Positions 17,420-26,007 of a DNA stretch of 64,000 nucleotides are shown here, one piece after another (the stretch's first letter is position 1; each line of letters opens with the position of its first letter). The position numbers and the translations under genes are program-made. The notes under the pieces were generated by a model. That model was not told the DNA's origin and ran no database searches. It worked only from the letters and a program-made list of their open reading frames with translations. The stretch is from Pantoea sp. A4 (GTDB taxonomy: Bacteria; Pseudomonadota; Gammaproteobacteria; Enterobacterales; Enterobacteriaceae), in NCBI RefSeq assembly GCF_000295955.2, contig NZ_ALXE01000020.1, forward strand, positions 62,001 through 126,000, written 5' to 3'.

Positions 17420-19585
17420 ATGATTAATGATGTTTCGCGCGTCAGGGATTCGTTCGTCCCAAAAACACCCCTTCGTCTCTCGCTGCTCACGCTGTTAGTG
17501 GCTAGCGCGCTGGCACATGCCGCCAGTACCGATCAGCCAACGTTAACGGTCAATGCGGATGCCAGCGGCAGCGGTGACAGCAGCAGTTCGCAGCAGGATT
17601 CCCAGGACTATGCGGTCAAAAGTACCCGAGCAGGCACTAAGCTTAATCTGGTACCCCGTGATGTGCCTCAGTCGATCAGCGTGATCACTGAACAGCGCAT
17701 GAAAGATCAGAATCTACAAAATATTGGTGATGCGCTGGCGAACACCACTGGCGTGACGCTGTCACAAATTGACTCCGATCGACAGAACTTTTTCGCGCGC
17801 GGATTCTATATTAATAACTTCCAGTTTGATGGTATTCCTGCCACACAGAGCAACGTGTGGGACTTCGGCGACGCTTCACTCGATAGCTCGTTCTTTAACA
17901 GCATCGAAGTTGTGCGTGGCTCTACCGGCCTGATGAGCGGTTCCGGTAACCCGTCAGCAACTGTGAATATGCTGCGTAAACACGCGGACAGCCGAGAGTT
18001 TAAAGGCAATGTTTCAGCCAGCTACGGCACATGGGATAACCAGCGCTATGTGGCTGATTTACAGGCTCCACTGACGGAGTCGGGCAACGTGCGTGGTCGC
18101 CTGATTGCGGGTTATCAAGACCAGGACAGCTGGATGGATCGCTACCATAAACGCGAGAAATTCTTCAACGGCATGATTGATGCCGATCTTACCGACAGCA
18201 CCCAACTTTCGGTGGGGTATATTTATCAGGAAAGCCACACCACTGACCCGTCATGGGGCGGGATGCCAATCTGGTACAGCAATGGCACTCGCGTTAACTA
18301 CAGCCGCCATTTCAATGCCGCACCAGACTGGACCTTCTCTGACAAAGAGATCAAACAGGTTTATGCTACACTGACGCAAAACTTTGCTAACGGCTGGCAG
18401 GCGCGTGTAAATGGCACCTACACCGAGAACGTCTTCAATACCTTGCTGATGTATGGTTATGGCAATCCAGATCAGGAAACCGGCGAAGGCGTCGTGGGCT
18501 ATGGCGGCTGGAATAAAGGAACGCGCAAAGTGGCGGCCTTTGATGCCTATGCCAGCGGACCGTTCGAGCTGTTTGGTCGCCAGCATGAGTTGATGTTTGG
18601 CGCAAACTATAGCCGTCAACACAGCCGCTTCTTCAATTCATCACCGACTGAAACGCTGGAACTGGGCGATTTCAACAACTGGAACGGGAATGTGGCCTAC
18701 CCGGAGTGGAGCGACTGGTCACTCTATTCCGACGACACCATTCGTCAGAAATCGGTTTATACCGCCGCACGCTTCTCGCTGCTGGATCCGTTACACCTGA
18801 TTGCGGGTGCGCGCTATACCCAATACAGCACCAACGGCACCACCGCGAACGTGAGCAAAAACGATCTGACGCCGTATGCCGGCCTGGTTTATGACATCAA
18901 CGACACCTGGTCAGCTTACGCCAGCTATACGTCAATCTTCCAGCCGCAGACAGAACGTAACACTTCCGGGCAATACCTTGATCCGATTCGCGGCAAAACC
19001 TATGAAACCGGCCTGAAGTCCGACTGGTTCAATGGCCGTCTCACCACCTCCTTCTCGGTGTTCCGCACCGAGGAGCAGAACCTTGGGCAATCGCTTTCCA
19101 ACACCTACGTCAATGGGTCAACGGAAGTGGCTTATCGTCAAACAAAAGGCGTGGTGAGCCGCGGTGCAGAGTTTGAGGTCAACGGTGCGTTAACCGATAA
19201 CTGGCAAATGACCTTTGGCGCAGCACGTTATGTGGCTGAAGAGCGCGATGGCACGGCGGTTGAGCCGGATAAACCACGCACCACGCTGAAACTGTTTACC
19301 CGCTATCAGCCTTCTGCCCTGCCTGATTTGACCCTCGGTGGTGGCATCAACTGGCAGAGCAAAATCTGGGCTGACGACGCAGGTGGCCCAAATGGTCTGA
19401 ATTATGTTGAGCAAGGCAGCTATGCTCTGGTCAACCTGTTTGGTCGCTATCAGGTCACTAAGCAGCTGTCCGCACAGGTTAACCTTAACAACCTGTTCGA
19501 CAAGACCTACTACAGCTACCTCGACAGCTACTCAGTCTATGGCGCACCGCGTAATGTCTCGGTTAGCCTGAGCTACGATTTCTAA
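17420..19585 (+). CDS. TonB-dependent siderophore receptor, FhuE-like
   Basis: Outer-membrane receptor (721 aa). A signal peptide ends near residue 34 (ALAHA-AST), a TonB-box-like PTLTVNA follows, then a plug domain (DVPQSISVITEQRM; VVRGSTGLMSGSGNPSATVN) and a 22-strand barrel ending in YDF with the terminal Phe. The plug sequence is of the FhuE/FpvA hydroxamate type, so a coprogen- or ferrichrome-like ferric siderophore is the likely cargo. The gene lies upstream of a binding-protein gene but is separated from it by a strong terminator and 238 bp. Regulation by Fur is possible from the upstream box. Confidence 0.85.
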   Translation: MINDVSRVRDSFVPKTPLRLSLLTLLVASALAHAASTDQPTLTVNADASGSGDSSSSQQDSQDYAVKSTRAGTKLNLVPRDVPQSISVITEQRMKDQNLQNIGDALANTTGVTLSQIDSDRQNFFARGFYINNFQFDGIPATQSNVWDFGDASLDSSFFNSIEVVRGSTGLMSGSGNPSATVNMLRKHADSREFKGNVSASYGTWDNQRYVADLQAPLTESGNVRGRLIAGYQDQDSWMDRYHKREKFFNGMIDADLTDSTQLSVGYIYQESHTTDPSWGGMPIWYSNGTRVNYSRHFNAAPDWTFSDKEIKQVYATLTQNFANGWQARVNGTYTENVFNTLLMYGYGNPDQETGEGVVGYGGWNKGTRKVAAFDAYASGPFELFGRQHELMFGANYSRQHSRFFNSSPTETLELGDFNNWNGNVAYPEWSDWSLYSDDTIRQKSVYTAARFSLLDPLHLIAGARYTQYSTNGTTANVSKNDLTPYAGLVYDINDTWSAYASYTSIFQPQTERNTSGQYLDPIRGKTYETGLKSDWFNGRLTTSFSVFRTEEQNLGQSLSNTYVNGSTEVAYRQTKGVVSRGAEFEVNGALTDNWQMTFGAARYVAEERDGTAVEPDKPRTTLKLFTRYQPSALPDLTLGGGINWQSKIWADDAGGPNGLNYVEQGSYALVNLFGRYQVTKQLSAQVNLNNLFDKTYYSYLDSYSVYGAPRNVSVSLSYDF

Positions 19586-19601
19586 TCCCCACCAGCCAGA
19601 T

Positions 19602-19630
19602 AAAACACCTCTTCGGAGGTGTTTTTTTAT
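19602..19630 (+). terminator. Rho-independent terminator of FhuE-like receptor gene
   Basis: The stem AAAACACCTC / GAGGTGTTTT with a UUCG tetraloop and a run of T (TTTTTTTAT) begins 17 bp after the stop codon. This is a textbook form. Confidence 0.92.
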
Positions 19631-19823
19631 ATTACGGCTTCTTCTTTCGATAGATCATTCATTCACTTGTTTATAAGGTTTATATAATTTACACACCTAA
19701 ATAACCTCATGCGAAATCAGCATAATTGCACCGCTGGCTCCTGCTTTGAATACAATTTATTCTGCTTCTGATTAATTAAAACCTTCACGATAGTTAACGG
19801 TTGTATTTAACAGGAGTTAAGCC

Positions 19824-20882
19824 GTGTCTGCATCTCATGCATTTTCCCGTCGTAAGTTCCTCAACTATTCTGCAGCGGCACTGGCAGCCTCCGCACTCCC
19901 TCGTTTTAGCTTTGCTGAAGACGCGATGGCGGGTATGGATATGCAGCCGGATATCTTACAGGGTGGTGCCGGAAAATACCGGCTGGCCAAACCTACGCCC
20001 ATTCGCTTAGCCGTGAATGTGAATGCGATCTGTATCGCGCCGGTAGTCGTGGCCGACCAGCAGGGCTTTTTCAAACAGCATAATCTCGACGTGGAGTTTG
20101 TTAATTTTGGCAACTCAACGGAATTATTACTGGAGGCATTAGCGACCGGTAAAGCGGAAGCGGCCATTGGCATGGCGCTGCGCTGGTTAAAAGCGCTGGA
20201 ATCCGGTTTTGATGTGAAACTCACGGCGGGAACCCACGGCGGCTGTATGCGATTGCTGGGGCTCACCGACGGGCCACAGACGCTGGAAGCGTTAAAGGGA
20301 AAAACCATTGGTGTGACGGACATGGCGGGGGCGGATAAGAACTTCTTCGCCTTGCTGTTGAAACGCCACGGCCTTGATCCCAATACCGATGTTGAGTGGC
20401 GCGCCTATCCACAAGACCTGTTGCCCATTGTGTTGAAAAAAGGCGAAATTCAGGCTGCAAGTGGCTCTGACCCGGTCATGTACCGACTGACGCAGGAGGC
20501 AGGCTACCGCGAGATTGCCACCAACCTCTCAGACGTTTACGCACACCTGAGCTGCTGTGTGGTTGGTACGCGTGGCAGCCTGATTCGCGATCAACCCGAT
20601 GTCGCTGCCGCGATTACCCATGCGATCCTGCAAGCCCATGCCTATGCCGCTAAGCACCCTGATACCATCGGCACTGAATTCAACAGTAAGGCGCTGAACA
20701 CCAACCCGGCGGAGATTGCTGCCGTGCTGCGCACCCATACGCACGGCCACTATTCAGTGGGGAACGCGTTCGTGAAAGAGATAGATGTTTACGCTCGTGA
20801 TCTGCAGGCTATCAATGTGCTGCGCCCCGAGACCAATGCGCTTCAGTTTGCGCAGGGGATTACGGCTAACGTGCTGGTATAA
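19824..20882 (+). CDS. Tat-exported ABC substrate-binding protein (sulfonate/nitrate type), copy 1
   Basis: 352 aa, starting at a GTG with AGGAG 7 nt upstream. A twin-arginine signal is plain (SRRKFLNYSAAALAASALP). The mature protein has the NMT1/SsuA-like two-lobe fold pattern (ADQQGFFKQHNLDVEFVNFG; ALKGKTIGVTDMAGADKNFF). It is a close paralogue of the binding protein at 23067. Both share AIGMALRWLK or GIGMALRWLK, GTHGGCMRLL, a CC pair, and a His-rich HTHGHYSVG or HTHSHHSTG segment. The start of the mature protein is Met-rich (AMAGMDMQ). Tat export suggests folding or cofactor loading before secretion. The ligand is unknown: an aliphatic organosulfur compound fits the neighbours, and a metal or metal complex fits the His/Met/Cys residues. 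Confidence 0.8.
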   Translation: MSASHAFSRRKFLNYSAAALAASALPRFSFAEDAMAGMDMQPDILQGGAGKYRLAKPTPIRLAVNVNAICIAPVVVADQQGFFKQHNLDVEFVNFGNSTELLLEALATGKAEAAIGMALRWLKALESGFDVKLTAGTHGGCMRLLGLTDGPQTLEALKGKTIGVTDMAGADKNFFALLLKRHGLDPNTDVEWRAYPQDLLPIVLKKGEIQAASGSDPVMYRLTQEAGYREIATNLSDVYAHLSCCVVGTRGSLIRDQPDVAAAITHAILQAHAYAAKHPDTIGTEFNSKALNTNPAEIAAVLRTHTHGHYSVGNAFVKEIDVYARDLQAINVLRPETNALQFAQGITANVLV

Positions 20883-20890
20883 GGAGAACG

Positions 20891-20921
20891 TCACGCCTCC
20901 TTGAAGTAACAGGAGGCGTGA
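20891..20921. terminator. Bidirectional hairpin terminator
   Basis: The perfect 11-bp stem TCACGCCTCCT / AGGAGGCGTGA with a 9-nt loop fills the 42-bp gap between the convergent binding-protein (+) and cysteine-synthase-like (-) genes. No long T-tract is present. Confidence 0.7.
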
Positions 20922-20924
20922 AGA

Positions 20925-21992
20925 TTAAACGGCTAAAGGCTGGGTAAGTAGCTGAATAGAGGTAACGGTTGCTACCGCTTGTTTCAGGTTTTCTGTTGCG
21001 ATACGGGCGTCAAACAGTTGCGTTGAAAGATAGTTACCCCCGCCATCGGCCAGTAACACCACAATTCTCTTCCCCAGGTTCTCAGGTCGTGCGGCCAGCT
21101 GCTGTGCGGCAAACAACACCGCGCCTGAAGACTCACCCGCAAGAATGCCTTCTGACAGCGCCAGCTCTCGTGCTGCCTGATAAGCCTGCCAGGTTTCAAC
21201 CGCTATCACTTCATCGTAAACGCTGTGGTCAAGATTAGAGGGGATGCGCTCCGGTGGCTGATTGGTGAACGCATGCACGCCGGTGATCTCCAGCGGTTCC
21301 GGGCGTTCGTCGCTAGGCTGCGAATCGGGGCCGGGTTCTACCGCCACCACCCGGATGTCAGGCGACTGTGACTTAAGGTAACGCCCGGTGCCGGAAAGCG
21401 TACCGCCGGTACCCACTGAGGCGACGAAAATATCCACTTTACCGGCGGTATCGCGCCAGATCTCCGGGCCAGTGGTGGCTTCATGGGCCTGTGGGTTGGC
21501 CGGGTTTTCCAGCTGTTGCAGGAAAAATACGTTGGGTTCGGCTTCCGTGACCTGCGCCACCAGCCAGCGCGAGGCAGCAACGAAATCGCCATCGGTGGCT
21601 TCAAAAAACTCCGGGAACCCCGGCACAATACTGAATGGCACGACTTCAGCACCAAAGGCGAGAGGGATTTTGCTGCGTTCAATGCTGACAAAATCGTTGA
21701 TGTAGACACGAAAGCGATAGCCTTTGGCTGCCGCAATCGCCGCAACCCCAATGCCGGTATTCCCACTGGTGGTCTCGGCAATGATATCACCGGGTTTCAA
21801 CTTGCCGCGACGTTCTGCATCTTCAATCATCGCCAGCGCGATACGATCTTTAACGCTGTGGTTGGGGTTAAACAATTCCAGCTTGGCGACGATCTCCGCC
21901 TGAAGTGACTGCTGCTGGCTAAAACGGTCTAAACGAACCAGAGGGGTATTGCCCACCAGTTGAGTAATCGAAGCGTAAATGGATTCAGCCAT
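20925..21992 (-). CDS. Cysteine-synthase-family PLP enzyme (CysK/CysM-like)
   Basis: 355 aa fold-type II PLP enzyme. The PLP lysine sits in NPNHSVKDRIA, the phosphate and substrate loop is TTSGNTGIG, and the glycine-rich loop is VGTGGTLSGTG. Family members condense sulfide or thiosulfate with O-acetylserine to make cysteine, or run related beta-replacements. The C-terminal tail after ADGGGNYLSTQLF is longer than in the housekeeping CysK, so this is a divergent paralogue. It is the third gene of a minus-strand unit after a binding protein and permease, consistent with fixing sulfide freed from an imported organosulfur compound. Alternative: cystathionine beta-synthase-like or diaminopropionate-type activity. 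Confidence 0.87.
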   Translation of the reverse strand: MAESIYASITQLVGNTPLVRLDRFSQQQSLQAEIVAKLELFNPNHSVKDRIALAMIEDAERRGKLKPGDIIAETTSGNTGIGVAAIAAAKGYRFRVYINDFVSIERSKIPLAFGAEVVPFSIVPGFPEFFEATDGDFVAASRWLVAQVTEAEPNVFFLQQLENPANPQAHEATTGPEIWRDTAGKVDIFVASVGTGGTLSGTGRYLKSQSPDIRVVAVEPGPDSQPSDERPEPLEITGVHAFTNQPPERIPSNLDHSVYDEVIAVETWQAYQAARELALSEGILAGESSGAVLFAAQQLAARPENLGKRIVVLLADGGGNYLSTQLFDARIATENLKQAVATVTSIQLLTQPLAV

Positions 21993-22017
21993 GATGGAAC
22001 CTCATGCAAGGGAGAAG

Positions 22018-22039
22018 CACGCCAGCCTGTGCTGGCGTG
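22018..22039 (-). terminator. Intercistronic hairpin between permease and cysteine-synthase-like gene
   Basis: The perfect 9-bp stem CACGCCAGC / GCTGGCGTG with loop CTGT lies in the 56-bp gap between the two minus-strand genes. It lacks a T-tract, so it may be an attenuator or mRNA-stabilising hairpin and not a full stop. Confidence 0.5.
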
Positions 22040-22048
22040 GGAAAGGGG

Positions 22049-23056
22049 TTACCACTTAACGGTGTTACGCTGCCAGGCCAGCGTGCGATCGCGGACGACA
22101 AACAGCAGTGAAATTAACGATGAGAACAGCAGCGCCATCACAATCAGCGCGGCGTACATGTTGGCGTAGGCTGCCCAGCCCTGTGCCCACTGCAGATACC
22201 AGCCCAGCCCTGACTTCACGCCCATCATTTCTGCGGCGACCAGGACGGAGAAAGAGGCACCTAACCCCATAAACAGGCCGACAAACAAGCTGGGCAGTGA
22301 AGCCGGAACCGCAACGCGCAGCACGAGAAATAGCGCGTTCGCGCCTAGTGTACGGGCGACATCGTAATAGCGATTATCCACGCTCGCGACGCCAGACCAG
22401 GTCAGGACCGTCACCGGGAACCAGGTGGCTAACGCAATCAGGAACACGGCCGCAGAGAAGCTCGACGGGAAAAAGTACATCGACAGCGGTAACAGCGCGG
22501 TGGAAGGCACCGGGCCAAGGAAACGCAGGATCGGATGTACCCAGTAGCCCAGCCCGCGTGACCAGCCGATCGCCACCCCGGTAATGAACCCCGCGATGCT
22601 GCCATAGACATACCCCAATGCCAGCAAACGCAGAGAGTGCAGCACGCTATCCAGCAGGCGAGGCCAGTCAGTTACGTAGGCTTCGATTAAGGCGCGGGGA
22701 GGCGCAAAAAAGGGCAGCGGCAACAGTCCCAGTTTTGCTGTGCACAGCTCCCAAATGCCGGTCAGAATGGCTATCGCCGTTAACCAGCGCGCACTGCGCT
22801 TCAGCGGACTGAGCACCGCCAGTCGCGGTGCTGCGCTGCTCAGTAAGGTCAGTAGCGAGAGTAAAACCGCAAAGCCGATAAAAATATCATGGGTCTGAGC
22901 CACATAGCGCGGTGGGGCAAAACCCTGCACTTTATCAGGCAGGCCGGTCATTAATGCCACCAATGCCCACCAGAACAGCAGTGCTGTCCACACGGCCGGT
23001 TCGATGCGCTTAACGCGCGCCTGTTGCTGCTGTAGCGTCAGGGTTTCGCTGGACAT
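22049..23056 (-). CDS. ABC transporter permease, sulfonate/nitrate type (SsuC-like)
   Basis: Inner-membrane permease (335 aa) of the BPD_transp_1 family. The EAA-type loop is seen at YYDVARTLGANALFLVLRVAVPASLPSLFVG. The protein has an N-terminal extension with extra hydrophobic segments (WTALLFWWALVALMTG; IFIGFAVLLSLLTLL) compared with a minimal SsuC. It lies 10 bp downstream of the Tat-exported binding protein at 23067 and should pair with it and with the divergently coded ATPase at 24324. Confidence 0.87.
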   Translation of the reverse strand: MSSETLTLQQQQARVKRIEPAVWTALLFWWALVALMTGLPDKVQGFAPPRYVAQTHDIFIGFAVLLSLLTLLSSAAPRLAVLSPLKRSARWLTAIAILTGIWELCTAKLGLLPLPFFAPPRALIEAYVTDWPRLLDSVLHSLRLLALGYVYGSIAGFITGVAIGWSRGLGYWVHPILRFLGPVPSTALLPLSMYFFPSSFSAAVFLIALATWFPVTVLTWSGVASVDNRYYDVARTLGANALFLVLRVAVPASLPSLFVGLFMGLGASFSVLVAAEMMGVKSGLGWYLQWAQGWAAYANMYAALIVMALLFSSLISLLFVVRDRTLAWQRNTVKW

Positions 23057-23066
23057 GACTCTCTCC

Positions 23067-24131
23067 TCAGCTCGACATATTCATATGTTGATGGCCGCTG
23101 TCTGGCGTCGCCGGCAGCAGATTAGGCACATAGTGGTCGGCGAACTGCTGTGCATTGGTATCCGGACGAATCACGTTGATAGTTTTCAGCTCATTAACGT
23201 AAGTCGCAATCTCACCCCGCAGCTGTGCTCCGGTTGAGTGATGGCTATGGGTGTGCTCTTTTAACATCGCCGCGATAGACGCCACCGGAACCGAGCCGGG
23301 GACATATGGCTGGAAGATTTTAGCGGTTTCATCCGGGTGATCGGCTGTCCACTGTTGGGCATCAACAATCGCCTGGGTGATTGCCTTCGCAACCTCTGGA
23401 TTGTCCCGCACCAGTGAACCGCGCAGACCTAGCACACAGCAGGTCATGTTCATGTACTCGCCGTGCATATTGTTCGACACTTCCACCAGGTCATGCTGAT
23501 GCTTCAACAGCCAGCCTTGTGGGTCATCGGTCGCGAGCGCCTGAACTTCACCTTTGCGCAAGGCCTCACCAAACAGATCTTCCGGATATTGCAGCCAGTT
23601 AACCTGCTTATCGGGATCGATACCCTCTTTGGCCAGTTGGATGGCGAAGAAATTCCGAATCGGGCTGGCCTGGTCACTCACCGCGACGTTTTTACCCACC
23701 AGATCGCTGACCTTATTGATACCGCTCTCTTTAGGGGCCAGCAGGCGCATACAGCCACCGTGTGTGCCCACGGTAAGGTCAACATCGAAACCTTGCTCCA
23801 GCGGTTTCAACCAGCGCAGCGCCATACCAATACCGCCATCAGCCTGGCCGGTCGCGATGGCCTGTAACAGCGCATCAGTAGGCCCACTAAAATTTACCGG
23901 TTCAACGTTGAGGCCATATTTTTTAAAAAATCCCTGTTTCAGCGCAACGGAAATAGGGGCCTGACAGACGGCACTTTGCCCCCAGGCTAATTTAATGGTT
24001 TTAAGCGTTTTATCGTTATTCTCTGCCAATGCTGTGCCAGTAAATACCGGACTTAATCCAATCCCCACGCCCAGTGTCGCCAGACCGTGTAATAGGGTAC
24101 GACGACTGAGAGAGATATTCTCGAATGCCAT
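23067..24131 (-). CDS. Tat-exported ABC substrate-binding protein (sulfonate/nitrate type), copy 2
   Basis: 354 aa. The twin-arginine signal SRRTLLHGLATLGVGIG lies at residues ~9-25, and the mature part starts near ALAENN. NMT1/SsuA-like body: ALKQGFFKKYGLNVEPVNF; DLVGKNVAVSDQASPIRNFF. It is paralogous to the gene at 19824 and shares GGCMRLL, the TCCVLGLRGSLVRDNP segment with paired Cys, and HTHSHHSTG. The C-terminus ends in a His/Met tail (SGHQHMNMSS). First gene of a minus-strand operon with the permease and the cysteine-synthase-like gene. The ATPase gene is divergent across 192 bp. The ligand is unknown; see the finding on metal-like residues. Confidence 0.82.
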   Translation of the reverse strand: MAFENISLSRRTLLHGLATLGVGIGLSPVFTGTALAENNDKTLKTIKLAWGQSAVCQAPISVALKQGFFKKYGLNVEPVNFSGPTDALLQAIATGQADGGIGMALRWLKPLEQGFDVDLTVGTHGGCMRLLAPKESGINKVSDLVGKNVAVSDQASPIRNFFAIQLAKEGIDPDKQVNWLQYPEDLFGEALRKGEVQALATDDPQGWLLKHQHDLVEVSNNMHGEYMNMTCCVLGLRGSLVRDNPEVAKAITQAIVDAQQWTADHPDETAKIFQPYVPGSVPVASIAAMLKEHTHSHHSTGAQLRGEIATYVNELKTINVIRPDTNAQQFADHYVPNLLPATPDSGHQHMNMSS

Positions 24132-24323
24132 GACCTAATCCCTTATTAAAATGATTTTCACAAGTACTATCGCAAACGGATTTTCCCGCACCAAATAACA
24201 ATCCCGCATGTATACATGCAATTTTTTATTATGTTTTGTCAGCAAACCCATAGCTGTAATCCGCATAGTGGGGTAGGGGAAAGCGTGCTATTCATGACAA
24301 AATTTCAGTGAGGAAATCAGCGT

Positions 24324-25103
24324 ATGGCACTCTCAACATCTGGCGTGAATATCGATATTAATAAAGTCAGCCACCATTTTACTCTTGAAGGCAAGCATCT
24401 GCCGGTGCTGGAAAATATTAACTTACAGGTTAAACCCGGTGAATTTGTTGCACTGTTGGGTCCGTCCGGCTGCGGAAAATCGACGTTGCTGCGCTTGCTG
24501 GCAGGTCTTGAACCTCCTGCGTCAGGCGTGTTGAAAGAGGACGGCAAAGCGATCACCCATCCACATCCTTCACGCGTGGTCGTGTTTCAGGACCCAACGC
24601 TTTATCCATGGCGGACGGTGGCGGGCAACGTGGGTCTGGGTTTGCAGATCCGTGGTGAGGATAAAAAGCAGACGGAGCCGCAGGTGGCAGCGATGCTGAA
24701 ACGCGTAGGTTTACAGCAATTTGCCCGCGCCTGGCCACATCAGCTTTCGGGCGGGATGGCACAGCGAGCCGCGCTGGCGCGTGCTTTGATTAATCAACCT
24801 CGCTTGCTGATCCTTGATGAACCGCTGGGCAAGCTCGATTCATTAACCCGTCTGCGTATGCAGCAAGAGATTGTCGATCTGTGGCAGGAGCAACAATTTA
24901 CGGCGCTGATGGTGACCCATGACGTGGAAGAAGCCCTGGTGATGGCGAACCGCGTGGTGGTGTTTAGCCCCAGGCCCGCAAAGATACTGGATATTATCGA
25001 AGTCAGTCAGTCATTCCCGCGTCGGCGTGACGATCCACAACTGGTGGCACTGAGAAGTAAAATCCTCAGCTTGTTGGGCAGCGAAGAGGCCACGGCAGCC
25101 TGA
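24324..25103 (+). CDS. ABC transporter ATP-binding protein, sulfonate/nitrate type (SsuB-like)
   Basis: 259 aa ATPase with Walker A GPSGCGKST, signature LSGGMAQRAALARAL, Walker B LLILDEP and H-loop VTHDVEEAL. The VFQDPTLYPWRTV Q-loop region is typical of the SsuB/TauB/NrtD group. It should energise the permease at 22049, although it is transcribed in the opposite direction from a shared 192-bp promoter gap (24132-24323). Confidence 0.9.
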   Translation: MALSTSGVNIDINKVSHHFTLEGKHLPVLENINLQVKPGEFVALLGPSGCGKSTLLRLLAGLEPPASGVLKEDGKAITHPHPSRVVVFQDPTLYPWRTVAGNVGLGLQIRGEDKKQTEPQVAAMLKRVGLQQFARAWPHQLSGGMAQRAALARALINQPRLLILDEPLGKLDSLTRLRMQQEIVDLWQEQQFTALMVTHDVEEALVMANRVVVFSPRPAKILDIIEVSQSFPRRRDDPQLVALRSKILSLLGSEEATAA

Positions 25104-25109
25104 GGAAAA

Positions 25110-25126
25110 GGGAGGGATCTCCTCCC
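25110..25126. terminator. Weak hairpin between convergent genes
   Basis: GGGAGG-N5-CCTCCC occupies the 32-bp gap between the ATPase (+) and VOC (-) stops. The stem is short and has no T-tract, so the call is tentative. Confidence 0.4.
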
Positions 25127-25135
25127 GTTATCTCA

Positions 25136-25987
25136 CTATTGGTGGAAGCGTAGAGCGACATTGAACGCCTGTCCTGGGGCAACAACGATCACATTATCCT
25201 GTTCGTCGAAGGGGATTTTGCTGAGCAGCAAACTGGCTTTCACCTTTTTGATGTCCTGGGTGCGGAAACTCAACGCGGCCATACGGGCACTCCCGTCATA
25301 ATCATCTGGCAATGTACCAAAACGCTGCTCCACATGCTCTGCGGCGGCAAAGCGCACGGTAGCAGTGGCGGCATCCAGCACAAACGCGCCATCAGGGCAG
25401 GCCCGAATACGCCCGGCCCCAAACAGATGGCTGTAGACCTGAGCGGCGTAGGCGGGGTCCTGCGCGACGATAACAAACTCACTGATCGCCTCGACCCCGT
25501 TAGGGTGCTCTTGCCATACCGTCTGCCAGACAGCGGCGGGTGTCAGATGCTGGCAGAAAAAGGACCGACCATTAGGAACGAGAGCCGGGCGTAAGCGAAC
25601 CGTGCGAAAGCGTGCTTCACTGGCACTGCCATTGGGGAGTGTGACGGGGCGAAAGAATTCAGCCGGTTCATCGCCATCCAGATCCTGACGCTCCAGATGG
25701 CGAAACTCCTCACTGGCATCCTCCGTCTTCCAGACCAGGCCGGTTAGCCCTATGGGTGCCTGCCAGAGTTCAGCCCGTTGGCTGGCATTCTGGGGTTCAT
25801 ACCCTAACAGCTCCAGATAGTTATCGGCAAAAATAGCCAGATGATTACTGGAGCCAAGGGAGTGATGACCGCGTTCTGTTAACTGAAAACCCAACTGGCG
25901 AAAACGTACGCTAGCCTCGTCAAGCTGATCCGCGACGTTGATCACCACGTGATCAAGCTGCGGCTGTGGGGAATATACCGTTTTCAT
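25136..25987 (-). CDS. VOC/glyoxalase-like domain protein
   Basis: About 283 aa. The ATG at 25987 is chosen because AAGGAGG lies 7 nt upstream; the longer frame adds a basic leader MLMRKRRRV unlike the family. The N-terminal half (QLDHVVINVADQLDEASVRF; NHLAIFADNYLELLGYEP) is a glyoxalase/VOC domain of the Glyoxalase_3 type with metal-ligand-like His and Glu. The C-terminal half looks like a second degenerate VOC module. It is the last gene of the eight-gene minus operon, 20 bp after the M20 gene. The reaction is unknown; it may open, isomerise or detoxify a product of the flavin monooxygenase. Confidence 0.78.
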   Translation of the reverse strand: MKTVYSPQPQLDHVVINVADQLDEASVRFRQLGFQLTERGHHSLGSSNHLAIFADNYLELLGYEPQNASQRAELWQAPIGLTGLVWKTEDASEEFRHLERQDLDGDEPAEFFRPVTLPNGSASEARFRTVRLRPALVPNGRSFFCQHLTPAAVWQTVWQEHPNGVEAISEFVIVAQDPAYAAQVYSHLFGAGRIRACPDGAFVLDAATATVRFAAAEHVEQRFGTLPDDYDGSARMAALSFRTQDIKKVKASLLLSKIPFDEQDNVIVVAPGQAFNVALRFHQ

Positions 25988-26007
25988 CACACGCCTCCTT
26001 TTGCGCA

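Noticed and set aside
20925-21992. Housekeeping cysK or cysM
   Set aside because: Longer C-terminal tail and a position in a sulfonate-type transporter operon indicate a specialised paralogue.
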